From assembly GCF_036226365.1 (NCBI RefSeq), contig NZ_CP108462.1, forward strand, positions 2,522,501 to 2,586,500: DNA of 64,000 bases, written 5' to 3'. Below, piece after piece: positions 1 through 14,900 of the stretch (positions are counted from its first letter, which is position 1; every line of letters begins with the position of its first letter). The position numbers and the translations under genes are program-made. The notes under the pieces are model-generated. The model made no database searches and was not told the DNA's origin. It saw nothing but the letters and a program-made list of their open reading frames with translations. The DNA comes from Streptomyces sp. NBC_01262. Its GTDB lineage: Bacteria; Actinomycetota; Actinomycetes; Streptomycetales; Streptomycetaceae.

Positions 1-1082
<1,082 letters not shown>

Positions 1083-1206
1083 AAGTCTCTCCTCACCACG
1101 CACGCCACGTGCCCGTCGGGAACACGTCGGGGAACACATGGCGCGCGCGATATCGTGCGTGATTTCTGGTTTCTGGTCGTTCGGTATTCAGTTGTGAAGT
1201 CTGTTG

Positions 1207-2106
1207 TTAGAGCTGTACCCCGCCTGCGGCGAGATCCTTCTTAAGCTGTGCCGTCTCCTCGTCGGTGAGCTCCACGAGCGGGAGACGCAGCGGTCCGGCG
1301 GGCAGTCCCTGGAGGCCGAGCGCGGCCTTGGTGGTCATGACGCCCTGCGTGCGGAACATGCCGGTGAAGACGGGGAGCAGTTGCTGGTGGATTTCGGCGG
1401 CCTTGGCCGCGTCGCCCGCGAGGTGGGCCTCCAGGAGGGCGCGCAGCTCGGGTGAGACGAGGTGGCCGACGACGGAGACGAAGCCTACGGCTCCTACGGA
1501 GAGCAGCGGCAGGTTGAGCATGTCGTCGCCGCTGTACCAGGCGAGGCCGCTGCGGCTTATCGCCCAGCTCGCGGCGGCGAGGTCGCCCTTGGCGTCCTTG
1601 TTGGCGACGATGCGCGGGTGCTCGGCGAGCCGGACGAGGGTCTCGGTCTCGATGGGTACGCCGCTGCGGCCGGGGATGTCGTAGAGCATTACGCCGAGCG
1701 CGGTGGCGTCGGCGATGGCCGTGAAGTGCCGGTACAGGCCCTCCTGCGGGGGCTTGCTGTAGTAGGGCGTCACGGTGAGCAGGCCGTGGGCGCCGGCCTG
1801 CTCGGCCTGCCTGGCCAGTTCGATGCTGTGGCGGGTGTCGTTGGTGCCGACGCCCGCGATGACGAAGGCGCGGTCTCCGACGGCCTCCAGTACGGCTCGT
1901 ACGAGCTGCGATTTCTCCGCGTCGCTGGTGGTCGGCGATTCGCCGGTGGTGCCGTTGACGACCAGGCCGTCATTGCCCGCGGCCACGAGGTGGGCGGCGA
2001 GCTGCTGGGCGCCATCGAGATCGAGAGCACCGTCCGGGGTGAACGGCGTGACCATTGCGGTCAGGACCCGCCCGAAGGGGGTCTGCGGAGTGGAGGTCGG
2101 AGCCAT
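1207..2106 (-). CDS. dapA: 4-hydroxy-tetrahydrodipicolinate synthase
   Basis: DapA condenses pyruvate with aspartate semialdehyde, the first committed step of the lysine and diaminopimelate pathway that feeds cell-wall synthesis. The 299-residue protein has the family length. It shows the NGTTGES pyruvate-site motif, the tyrosine in LYDIPGRSG, and the Schiff-base lysine in NKDAKGD near residue 170. The ATG start giving MAPTSTPQ was chosen over an upstream in-frame start because homology begins just after it; the ribosome binding site is weak. dapB lies four genes upstream on the same strand, so two steps of one pathway sit in the same neighbourhood with thyX between them. The dapA-rnj order is also known in Bacillus, which supports both calls. 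Confidence 0.96.
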   Translation of the reverse strand: MAPTSTPQTPFGRVLTAMVTPFTPDGALDLDGAQQLAAHLVAAGNDGLVVNGTTGESPTTSDAEKSQLVRAVLEAVGDRAFVIAGVGTNDTRHSIELARQAEQAGAHGLLTVTPYYSKPPQEGLYRHFTAIADATALGVMLYDIPGRSGVPIETETLVRLAEHPRIVANKDAKGDLAAASWAISRSGLAWYSGDDMLNLPLLSVGAVGFVSVVGHLVSPELRALLEAHLAGDAAKAAEIHQQLLPVFTGMFRTQGVMTTKAALGLQGLPAGPLRLPLVELTDEETAQLKKDLAAGGVQL

Positions 2107-2165
2107 GGGTACAAAGCTACTCGGTGCGCGGGTGGGGTCATCCCCTCGGGACCTGCGAAGAGGAC

Positions 2166-2203
2166 TCCGGTGCTGCCTGCTCGGGGGTTCAGGCAGCACC
2201 GGA
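2166..2203 (-). terminator. Hairpin downstream of thyX
   Basis: A perfect 14-bp inverted repeat (arms around CCGGTGCTGCCTG and CAGGCAGCACCGG) with a ten-base loop lies between the thyX stop and the dapA start. There is no clear run of T after it on the minus strand, as is common in Streptomyces. It probably ends or attenuates thyX transcription before dapA. Confidence 0.7.
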
Positions 2204-2277
2204 ATCCGTTTCTGCAGCTTAGATGAACTTTACGAAAGCGTGCAAACGGAACATTTTGCCCTACGCCGCGTTCGAAT

Positions 2278-3924
2278 CTACGGCGACACCCGGCCATTGG
2301 CGTTGTACGCGGCGTAGGTCAGCGGCATGAGCTTCGCCCACTCCGCCTCCATCTTCTCGGCGACCATGGCGATCTCCCGCTGCGGGAAGGACGGCGTCCT
2401 GGCCCGCTCGTCCTGGGTGCGAAGAGCCAGGAAGTGCATGAGGGAGCGGGCATTGCAGGTGGCGTACATGGACGAGAAGAGACCGACCGGGAGAGTCGCG
2501 CGCGCCACCTCGCGGGCGACGCCGACGGCCAGCATTTCCTGGTAGGCGTCGTACGACTGCCGGTACGACGCTTCCATGGCCTCGGTCACGGCCTTGTGCT
2601 GTTCGGGGGTGCCGTCGACGAACTCGTACTTGCCGGGGCGACCCTGCTGGACAAGCTTGCGGTCCTGGCCGGGGACGTAGAAGACGGGCTGCAACTCCCG
2701 GTAGCGCCCGGACTCCTCGTTGTACGAATTGTGTACGACGATCCCGTTGGCCAGGAAGTTGTGCCAGGGGCCTTCCACCGACAGGTCATACGTCATCTCC
2801 TCGCCGTCCTCGGCGACGGACACGATCACGTCGGGCTTCGCGACAGCGATCTTGCCCCCGCGCCGCGCCAGGGCCTGCTCGTCGGCGCTCTTCCTGGCGT
2901 GGCACGGCTCGCAGGCGGGGGCGAGGTTCGACTCGTCCAGGGCCAGGTTCAGATCGGCGGCGACCGGAACCTTGTGATCGAGGGCAAGCAGCTCTCGGGG
3001 GAAGGTCTGCTCGCAGAGGTGGCAGACGTCCTTCTCCTTGATCAGCCGGTCGCGCTGCATGGACGTCCACACGCCGATGCCGCGTCGCAGGCTCGGAGGA
3101 ACCAGGGCCTGGCTGGGGCGGGGGGCCGTGCCGGCTCCCATGACCGCGTCGCCCGCGGCGAGCTCTCCGGCCTTCGCCCAGCCTTCCGGCGTGAGGATGG
3201 CGTGATCGACGGAACAGCGCAGGACACGTCCGGCAGCCGTGGTGATCCTGATCAGCGGCTTGACGCCGGATTCGATGACATCGACGATCCGGGCCCGTTG
3301 CGCCAGCAGCGTGTCCTCGTCGTAGCAGCGCACGTGATTACGGCGCACGGACTCCAGTTTCCGCAGGCGGGTACTGGGGTGCTCCTCACGGAACTCCACC
3401 ACCGCGCTCTCGGCGGCCTCGCGGTTCTCGTACAGACCCAGGTAGTGGTTCCTGTCGTGACGGCCCACCTGTGCCATCCACTTGCCCGCCTCGGGGTGCC
3501 AGGTCACCCCACCCGCGGAGGCCGGCAGCCGGTCCTCCACCCCGTGGTGCCAATGCTGGTGGAGATCCTTGATCTGTCGGCGCCGGAGGTTCCCCGCCTC
3601 GCTCTCCAGGGTGATCTCGGTGTCCCCGGCGAGGCACCATCCCACGCGGTGGCGCATGAACTCCCGGAAGACGAAGATCGGCGCGCTGACGAAGAAAGTC
3701 ATGGAGTTGTGCTCGAACGGGCTGCCATGACGATCCCTGATGAGGTAGTTGATCAGGCCTTTTGATCGCTCGGGGTCCTTGCTGAGCTCCTCCAGGGACT
3801 GCTCTCCGGCGGTGGACACGCGCGCCGCCCACAACACGTCGGAATCCGCGGCACTGTGCTTGACCAGCTCGACCGTCACATCGTCTCGGAACTGCACGGC
3901 GGTCTCAGCGGGGGTGTCGGTCAC
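2278..3924 (-). CDS. thyX: Flavin-dependent thymidylate synthase interrupted by an intein
   Basis: ThyX makes dTMP from dUMP using FAD, NADPH and methylenetetrahydrofolate. The open frame is 548 residues, more than twice the family norm. Residues 97-399 are an in-frame intein, and removing them leaves a 245-residue enzyme. The insertion splits the ThyX signature: RHRVGW lies before the intein and SYNEESGRY directly after it, so splicing would rebuild the motif that binds FAD and dUMP. The GTG start (VTDTPAETAV) has a GGAAGGACG ribosome binding site. A longer frame runs 44 codons upstream but has no ThyX similarity. The gene stands divergently from a small membrane-protein gene. Activity should depend on splicing, since the unspliced form breaks the active-site loop. 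Confidence 0.96.
   Translation of the reverse strand: MTDTPAETAVQFRDDVTVELVKHSAADSDVLWAARVSTAGEQSLEELSKDPERSKGLINYLIRDRHGSPFEHNSMTFFVSAPIFVFREFMRHRVGWCLAGDTEITLESEAGNLRRRQIKDLHQHWHHGVEDRLPASAGGVTWHPEAGKWMAQVGRHDRNHYLGLYENREAAESAVVEFREEHPSTRLRKLESVRRNHVRCYDEDTLLAQRARIVDVIESGVKPLIRITTAAGRVLRCSVDHAILTPEGWAKAGELAAGDAVMGAGTAPRPSQALVPPSLRRGIGVWTSMQRDRLIKEKDVCHLCEQTFPRELLALDHKVPVAADLNLALDESNLAPACEPCHARKSADEQALARRGGKIAVAKPDVIVSVAEDGEEMTYDLSVEGPWHNFLANGIVVHNSYNEESGRYRELQPVFYVPGQDRKLVQQGRPGKYEFVDGTPEQHKAVTEAMEASYRQSYDAYQEMLAVGVAREVARATLPVGLFSSMYATCNARSLMHFLALRTQDERARTPSFPQREIAMVAEKMEAEWAKLMPLTYAAYNANGRVSP
2728..3636 (-). mobile_element. Intein with AP2-like and HNH endonuclease domains in thyX
   Basis: This 303-residue intein has standard protein-splicing ends. 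It starts with Cys in CLAGDTEITL and ends with the FLANGIVVHN block, followed by a Ser as first residue of the C-extein. A block-B-like segment (CSVDHAILTPEGW) lies near ThyX-precursor residues 237-249. Two extra domains sit between splicing blocks. Residues about 138-182 contain GVTWHPEAGKW and YLGLYENREAA, which resemble the AP2 DNA-binding fold. Residues about 297-350 contain CHLC, LDHKVP, NLAP and CEPCHARKS, the pattern of a zinc-bound HNH homing endonuclease. The parts needed for splicing and homing all appear intact. That the HNH nuclease cleaves intein-free thyX alleles is inferred from the family. Confidence 0.93.
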
Positions 3925-4094
3925 CGGACGTCCTTCCTCATGGCCTTGGGGCGGCGACAAGCCTATGGCCTGGCACTGACATCGCCGCACACAGGGCAAA
4001 TCGGTGCCTGGAGCATGTCCAGGCTGGCTCCTGCCACAGCGGACAGATAGCCTCACCGCTCAGAGCGATCCCCTGCCCTGATAGGAACCGAGCC

Positions 4095-4625
4095 GTGTCT
4101 CTGCCTTTCCTCGCCTCGGACGGCGCGCAAGACGAAGCCCTCCCGTATGCCGCGCGGGACACCTGGATGCGTACGTACCGTCCAGGGCCGCTGCGTGTGG
4201 CGGTCGCCGCGATGGCCCTGGTGTTCGTGGCGTATCTGCTGGTGGCCGCCGGGATCATGGGGATCGCGGGCAACACGCACGGGGCCGGCACGTGTCTGAC
4301 GATCACGGTGCTGCTGGTGGTGTGCGCGCTGCGGCTGCTGCGGGTGGGGTTCTGGGTGAGCGGGCGCGGGCTGCGGCAGGTGGGGCTGTTCTACACGGTG
4401 ACGGTGCCGTGGGACCGGGTCGGCTCGGTGCGCACGGCGCAGCAGCCGGTGAAGGTGCTGGGGCTGCCGAGGACAGTGATGGGGCAGGCGCTGGTCGTGA
4501 CGCGGTCGAACGGGGACCAGCTGCGGCCGCTGCTGACCGACCACAACGCGGATTTCTGGCACCGTACGGAGGCGTTCGACCAGGCGGCCGACGCCATAGA
4601 GGCTTGGGCCGCCGCGCTTCGTTAG
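4095..4625 (+). CDS. Small membrane protein with two transmembrane helices, PH-like tail
   Basis: The function is unknown. The 176-residue product has two hydrophobic helices (about residues 33-54 and 62-78) separated by a short turn. A soluble C-terminal half follows, with a strand pattern (VTVPWDRVGSVRTAQ, ALVVTRSNG) like bacterial PH-domain membrane proteins. The GTG start has an AGGAA site seven bases upstream. It is the only plus-strand gene in the left housekeeping block, transcribed away from thyX and meeting the next gene tail to tail with stop codons overlapping by four bases. The PH-like comparison is tentative. Confidence 0.8.
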   Translation: MSLPFLASDGAQDEALPYAARDTWMRTYRPGPLRVAVAAMALVFVAYLLVAAGIMGIAGNTHGAGTCLTITVLLVVCALRLLRVGFWVSGRGLRQVGLFYTVTVPWDRVGSVRTAQQPVKVLGLPRTVMGQALVVTRSNGDQLRPLLTDHNADFWHRTEAFDQAADAIEAWAAALR

Positions 4626-5095
4626 ACAGGCCCTGACAGGCCCTGTGCGCGCACCGGTTTGCCGTCGTGCAGGGCGATCGCGCGCTGCATGGCTTTACGG
4701 GCGCGGGGGGTGTCGCGGGCGTCGAAGTAGGCGATGGCGAGGCGGAACCAGGAGCGCCAGTCGTCGGGGGCGGCCTCGGTCTCGGCGCGGCGGCGGGCGA
4801 AGACGGCGTCGGCGGAGTCGCGGACGACGCGGCCGGAGGGGGTGCGCTCCAGCTCGTCGACCGGGAGGCCGCCTTCGGCTTCGAGCTCCTTGGCGAGGCG
4901 GTTGGCGTTGCGGGCGAAGGACGTGGTCTGCCAGAGGAACCACAGGCCGAGCAGGGGCAGGACCAGGACGGCGACGCCGAAGGCGACGGTGACCGGGCGG
5001 CCGTCCTGGATGAGCCAGACGCCGCGGGTGCCGACCAGGGCGAAGTAGACGACCAGGACGGCGGCCAGGGTGAAGTAGGTCAGTTTCGCGCGCAT
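4622..5095 (-). CDS. Membrane-anchored TPR-like protein
   Basis: The 157-residue product has two N-terminal transmembrane segments (about residues 5-28 and 36-57), then a charged region. It ends in one tetratricopeptide-like helical pair (WRSWFRLAIAYFDARDTPRARKAMQRAIALH). Such proteins usually act as scaffolds, but no partner is evident. It begins a few bases after the dapB stop, so it is probably in the same transcript. Confidence 0.8.
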   Translation of the reverse strand: MRAKLTYFTLAAVLVVYFALVGTRGVWLIQDGRPVTVAFGVAVLVLPLLGLWFLWQTTSFARNANRLAKELEAEGGLPVDELERTPSGRVVRDSADAVFARRRAETEAAPDDWRSWFRLAIAYFDARDTPRARKAMQRAIALHDGKPVRAQGLSGPV

Positions 5096-5100
5096 GCGGC

Positions 5101-9472
<4,372 letters not shown>

Positions 9473-9725
9473 TATGGAGTTTCTCCTCGTTCGTGTCCTC
9501 GCGGGCGTTTCCCGCAGGACCGTCGGTTGGAGGGGCGTCCTGCCCGCCGGGCCGGTCTTCGATCGAAGCCACCGGGATTGTCCGCCCCGGGGGCCACTAC
9601 CGAGGACCGGCTCATGTGGCGATGTCGGAGGACGCTCCTCCTCATGCGTTATTCGGTTATGGCACCAGACTACAAAGCTTGCGCACATATGACGCGCTGC
9701 GAGTGGTCCGGTCCGTGTACGTGTA

Positions 9726-9741
9726 CGTACGTATACGTACG
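9726..9741. repeat. 16-bp perfect palindrome in the rpsO-pnp spacer
   Basis: CGTACGTATACGTACG is a perfect palindrome inside a run of alternating purines and pyrimidines. It lies between the rpsO hairpin and the pnp leader. It could be an operator or a secondary-structure element; nothing in the sequence settles which. Confidence 0.6.
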
Positions 9742-9742
9742 C

Positions 9743-9779
9743 GAAGGGAGCGGCTCCCGGGTCGGGAACCGCTCCCTTC
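9743..9779 (-). terminator. rpsO-pnp intergenic hairpin
   Basis: The arms GAAGGGAGCGGCTCCC and GGGAACCGCTCCCTTC pair over 16 bases with one G-U-type mismatch and a five-base loop. It lies directly after the rpsO stop. In Streptomyces the rpsO-pnp spacer is known to contain a hairpin that partly terminates the message and is cut by RNase III; this matches in place and form. Confidence 0.85.
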
Positions 9780-9787
9780 ATGGCGTC

Positions 9788-10075
9788 TTAGCGGGCGCCC
9801 GCCGCGCCGCGGCGGATGCCGAGGCGCTCGACGAGGGCACGGAAGCGCTGGATGTCCTTCTTGGCCAGGTACTGCAGCAGACGGCGGCGCTGGCCGACCA
9901 GGATCAGCAGACCACGACGGGAGTGGTGGTCGTGCTTGTGGGTCTTGAGGTGCTCGGTCAGGTCCGAGATGCGGCGGGAAAGCATGGCCACCTGCACCTC
10001 GGGGGAGCCGGTGTCGCCCTCCTTCTGGCCGAACTCGGCGATGATCTGCTTCTTCGTCGCGATGTCGAGCGGCAT
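9788..10075 (-). CDS. rpsO: 30S ribosomal protein S15
   Basis: S15 is an early binder of 16S rRNA in the small-subunit platform. The 95-residue protein is full length, with the family segments [25 protein letters not shown] and [12 protein letters not shown]. The ATG start has an AAGGAG site seven bases upstream. It heads the rpsO-pnp series. In many bacteria ribF lies directly before it; here the ESX region intervenes. Confidence 0.98.
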   Translation of the reverse strand: MPLDIATKKQIIAEFGQKEGDTGSPEVQVAMLSRRISDLTEHLKTHKHDHHSRRGLLILVGQRRRLLQYLAKKDIQRFRALVERLGIRRGAAGAR

Positions 10076-10206
10076 ACGGACTCCTTGGTGTCTGAGCGCC
10101 CTCCGAGCGCCCCTGGTCTAGTTCACAGGGGAGTCTTCGATGACTCGGGAGGCGTCACCCAGGGTACCAGCGCGGGAACGTCCCCTTTACCAGCTCCCCC
10201 GGGCCC

Positions 10207-11700
10207 CTAGCTGGTCATGCCGCGGGCCATCGAGTAGACGTCCAGGACGGCCAGGGCCAGCGGGATCAGGGAGAGCAGCACGGTCGCGTCGAAGATGTCG
10301 AGCAGGCGGCCCCAGAAGGGCGAGACGCCCTTGCGGGGGACGATGAGGCCGACGGCGACCAGGAGGGCGGAGCCGGCGGCGATGCTGCCGGCGAACCAGA
10401 CGGTGCGGATGTCGAGCTGGGAGCCGTCGCCCTGGAGGAAGGCCAGGAGGGCGGCGGTCGGCGGGTTGAGGGCCAGGCCGAGGATGAGGCCCATGAGGGT
10501 GAGGATTCCGGCGACCAGCAGGCAGACGACCTGCGAGGTGTAGTGGAAGAGCCGCGCCCGGAGCATGGTGGCGACACCGGCGGCCAGGGCCAGTGCCTGG
10601 GCCCAGGAGTTGTCGGAGAAGCCGAGGACGACCCCGGCCGAGCCGACGACGACGGCGGAGCAGCCGGCGACGAGGCCGAGGAGCAGTTCGTGGCCGCGGC
10701 GGGCCTGGGCGCCGATGCGCTCGAAGTCGACGGCCTCGTCCTCGGGCATCCGGCTGCCGGGGCCGGAAGCGCCGGCGCCGCCGTTGCCCCAGTCGCGGCC
10801 CTTGGCGATCTGGTCGGGCGAGCGGAAGCCGATGGGCAGCCGGGCGAACCGTGCGGACAGCGACGGCAGCCAGGCGACGACGGCGATCGCGGCGACCGCG
10901 GTGACGGCGGCGACCTCGCTGACGGCGGCGTCGGTCAGGACGGCGGCGAAGGTGGCCACCGTGCCGATCGCGGCGAGGAAGGCGGCGGCCACGAAGGGCG
11001 AGTCGCCCTGCGGCAGCAGTCCGACCAGTAGTACGGAGGCGATCAGCACGACCACGCAGCCGACCAGGAAGTGCAGCCGCCCGGGGCCCTCGTGCCGGTC
11101 GACCGGGAAGATGCCGGAGCCGGCCAGCAGCAGGTGGGGCAGGGCGGCCAGGCCGAGCGCGATGGAGGACGCGCGGTCGTCGTAGACCCGGGCCCGCACC
11201 GCGGCCAGCGCGACCAGCAGAATGCCGGTGGCGCCGGCGATGACGCCGGGGAGGCTGTGCATGTCGCGGCTGACGGGGTTCGCGAACCAGAGCGCGAAGG
11301 CCATCATGACCAGCAGCAGCACACCGGCGGTGAGGCCGGCTGCCTGCATCAGGTCGTCGGTCCAGCGGCGGCGGTCACGGCTGACGGCCGAGGCGATGGC
11401 GTCGGAGACGTCGTCATAGACCGCCGAGGGCAGTGACTCGGCGAACGGGCGCAGCAGAAGCAGGTCGCCGTCGAGGATGCGCTGCTCGGCGAGCGAGCGG
11501 CCGGCGTCCAGGACGGTGCCGTCGCGGCGCACCAAGTGGTAGCCGGTGGGGGCGCCTTCGGGCTGGGACTGGCCGGAGAGCCGCAGTATCTCCGGGTAGA
11601 GGTCTACGAGTGCGACATCCTCGGGCAGGGCTACGTCGATCCGTGCCTCCGGCGCGGCGACTGTGACCCTGCAGAAGCCGGTCGCTGCGGTCATGCTCAC
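10207..11700 (-). CDS. eccD: Type VII secretion integral membrane protein EccD
   Basis: EccD is the polytopic core of the ESX inner-membrane channel. The 497-residue product has an N-terminal ubiquitin-like (YukD) domain of about 90 residues (CRVTVAAPEARIDVALPEDV). About eleven hydrophobic helices follow, as in the family. A GTG start and an ATG two codons later are both possible, with a GGGGGAA site upstream. It is transcribed divergently from eccC across a 242-bp spacer that should hold both promoters, though I could not pick convincing -35/-10 pairs there. The next gene downstream is rpsO, so this is the left boundary of the ESX region. Confidence 0.93.
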   Translation of the reverse strand: MSMTAATGFCRVTVAAPEARIDVALPEDVALVDLYPEILRLSGQSQPEGAPTGYHLVRRDGTVLDAGRSLAEQRILDGDLLLLRPFAESLPSAVYDDVSDAIASAVSRDRRRWTDDLMQAAGLTAGVLLLVMMAFALWFANPVSRDMHSLPGVIAGATGILLVALAAVRARVYDDRASSIALGLAALPHLLLAGSGIFPVDRHEGPGRLHFLVGCVVVLIASVLLVGLLPQGDSPFVAAAFLAAIGTVATFAAVLTDAAVSEVAAVTAVAAIAVVAWLPSLSARFARLPIGFRSPDQIAKGRDWGNGGAGASGPGSRMPEDEAVDFERIGAQARRGHELLLGLVAGCSAVVVGSAGVVLGFSDNSWAQALALAAGVATMLRARLFHYTSQVVCLLVAGILTLMGLILGLALNPPTAALLAFLQGDGSQLDIRTVWFAGSIAAGSALLVAVGLIVPRKGVSPFWGRLLDIFDATVLLSLIPLALAVLDVYSMARGMTS

Positions 11701-11942
11701 CTGGCGTTTCCCCCGTCGTCTGGTGTGGTGGGTGGTGTCGCCGCCTCATGGCTGACGTACAGCGGAAGGGCGGCGGTGCGTTAGCGTACCGCTGGTTTGT
11801 CACTTGCCCCACCCGGCCCTTGGGTTGACGCCTGTCAGTAGGATCGTCGCCAGCGCCAACGGCAAGTGAATTGGCCGGGGGGACCGTCAAAAACGGGGGC
11901 GGCCCTATCTCTCTGCGATTTGCGTGAAGGACTGGTGCCTCG

Positions 11943-14900
11943 GTGAGCGTGGTCATCGTCAAGCGCCCGCCTCGGGCTCTGCCGCCCGATGTCAGCGGTG
12001 AGGAGGTACGCCTCGAACCGCCGCCGGAGCTGCCGCGCCAGGAGGACCAGGGCCTCCTGATGAACCTGCTGCCCATGCTGGGTATGGGCAGTTCGGCGGC
12101 GTTCTTCTTCGTCGGCGGGCAGCCGTTCATGAAGATCATGGGCGGTCTGATGGTCGCCTCGACGCTGGCGATGGCGATCGCCCAGATCATCAAGGCACGG
12201 CAGGGACCCTCTGGGCAGATGGCCCAGGAGCGCACCGACTACCTGAAGTACCTGTCCCAGACGCGGCGTCAGGTGCGGCGTACCGCGCGCAAGCAGCGCG
12301 ACGCCCAGTTCTTCCTGCACCCGAGCCCGGACCAGCTGTGGTCGCTGGTGGCCGAGGGCCGCCGGGTGTGGGAACGGCGGGCCACCGATGGAGATTTCGC
12401 ACAGGTTCGGCTCGGCCTCGGTCCGCAGCAGCTCGCGACTCCGCTGGCGGCTCCGGAGACCGCTCCGGTCGATGAGCTGGAGCCGCTGACCGCGCACGCG
12501 ATGAAGCAGTTCCTCAGTTCCCACGGCTCGATAGAGAACCTGCCGCTCGCAGTGTCGCTGCGGGCCTTCTACCACCTGACGGTCTCCGGCGATCCGGAGA
12601 CCGTCTACGGCGCTTCGCGCGCGATGATCGCCCAGCTGGTGGCGCTGCAGTCGCCGGAGGACCTGCTGGTCGCGGTGGTCGCCGCGCCCGGCGCGCTCCC
12701 GGAGTGGGAGTGGGTGAAGTGGCTGCCGCACGCGCAGGACACCACTCATGACGGGGCCGGTACGAAGCGGCTGATCGTCGGTGACCTGATGGAGGTCGAG
12801 GAGCTGATCGCGGACGTCCTGGACGGGCGCGGCCGCTTCAACACGCAGGCGCCGCCGGTTCTGGACGTGCCGCACATCGTCATCGTGCTCGACGGCGGCG
12901 GGGTCCCGGAGGACTCGGTCATCGCCGGCGCGGAGGGCCTGCAGGGCGTCACGATCCTGGAGGTCGTCCCCGGCGACCTGGACGAGATGCGCAGCAGCCT
13001 GGCCGTCGAGGTCTACCCGGGCCGGCTGCGGCTGGAGTCGGCGAGCGGCGCGGTCTACACGGGCGTGCCGGACGTGCTGTCGGTGGCGGAGGCCGAGGCG
13101 CTGGCCCGTCAGCTCGCGCCGCTGCGGATGGGCTCGGCGGACGGCGACGACCCGCTGCTGGGCAACCTGGACTTCACCGACCTGATGGGCATCGGCGACG
13201 CCGGCGCGGTGGACGTCTCCCGCACCTGGCGGCCGCGCTCGCTGCCGGAGCGGCTGCGGGTGCCGATCGGCGTCGACAAGGACGGCCAGCCCGTCATGCT
13301 CGACATCAAGGAGGCCTCGCAGGCCGGCATGGGCCCGCACGGCCTGTGCGTCGGCGCGACCGGCTCCGGCAAGTCCGAGGTGCTGCGCACCCTGGTGCTC
13401 GCGCTGGCGGTGACGCACTCCTCGGAGACCCTCAACTTCATCCTCGCCGACTTCAAGGGCGGCGCGACCTTCGCCGGCATGTCGGAGATGCCGCACGTGG
13501 CGGCGGTCATCACCAACCTCGCCGACGACCTCACGATGGTCGACCGCATGCGCGACTCGATCACCGGTGAGCTGCAGCGCCGCCAGGAGCTGCTGCGTAC
13601 GGCGGGCAACTACGCCAACATCACGGACTACGAGAAGGCGCGTGCGGCGGGCGCGGCCCTGGAGCCGCTGCCCTCGCTGGTGATGGTGCTGGACGAGTTC
13701 TCCGAACTGCTCACGGCGCGGCCGGACTTCATCGACATGTTCATCCAGATCGGCCGGATCGGCCGTTCCATGGGTGTGCACATGCTGCTCGCCTCGCAGC
13801 GCCTGGAGGAGGGCAAGCTGCGCGGCCTGGACACCTTCCTGTCGTACCGGCTGGGTCTGCGCACCTTCTCCGCCGCCGAGTCGCGTACGGCGATCGGTGT
13901 GCCGGACGCGTACCACCTGCCCAATGTGCCGGGCTCGGGCATCCTGAAGTACGACACCGAGACGATGGTGCAGTTCAAGGCGGCGTACGTCTCCGGGGCC
14001 TACCGTCCGGGCGGCGGCGGGGGCCGGGTCGGCGGGAGCCGGACGGACCGGCTGCCGGTGCCCTTCACGGCGGCGCCGGTCGAGATGCGGCTGATCGAGG
14101 AGCCGGCGGACTACGAGCCGGAGGTCCCGCAGACCGACGACGCGCTGGCCGACACGGTGCTCGATGTCATCGTGCACCGCATGCAGGGCCAGGGCCCGCC
14201 CGCGCACCAGGTGTGGCTGCCGCCGCTGTCGGAGTCGCCGACGGTGAACCAGCTGTTGCCGGCGCTGGCCGCGACCCCGGAGCGGGGCGCGCACGCGCCG
14301 GAGTACCCGCTGCTGGGCAAGCTGGTGGTGCCGGTGGCGATCGTGGACAAGCCGTTCGAGCAGCGCCGGGACGTGATGTACCTGGACTTCTCGGGCTCGG
14401 CGGGTCACGGGCTGGTGGTCGGCGGTCCGCAGTCGGGCAAGTCGACGCTGATCCGTACGATGATCTCCGGCTTCGCGCTGACCCACACCCCGGTCGAGGT
14501 GCAGTTCTACTGCCTGGACTTCGGCGGCGGCGGCATGCTGGCCTTCGAGGGGCTGCCGCATGTCGGCGGGGTCGCCTCCCGGCTGGACGCGGAGAAGATC
14601 CGCCGTACGGTCGCCGAGGTCACCGGGATCCTGAACGCCCGCGAGGAGTTCTTCCGGGCCAACAACATCGACTCCATCAACACCTACCGGCAGCGCCGGG
14701 CGGCCGGTGCCTACCCGGACCAGGCCTGGGGCGATGTCTTCCTGATCATCGACGGCTGGGGCACCTTCAAGACCGACTACGAGCTGCTGGACCCGGTGAT
14801 CCTGGACATCGCCGCCCGCGGCCTCGGCTTCGGCATCCACCTGGTGCTCGGCGCCTCCCGCTACACCGAGGTCCGGCCCGCGTTGCGCGACCAGCTGCTG

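Noticed and set aside
4623..5095. Possibility of tRNA genes between housekeeping genes
   Set aside because: No cloverleaf or TTCGANTC-type T-loop sequence in a proper context was found in the spacers of the window.
11701..11942. Search for -35/-10 elements in the eccD-eccC spacer
   Set aside because: Several half-matches (TTGACG, TAGGAT) have wrong spacing; no promoter can be supported.
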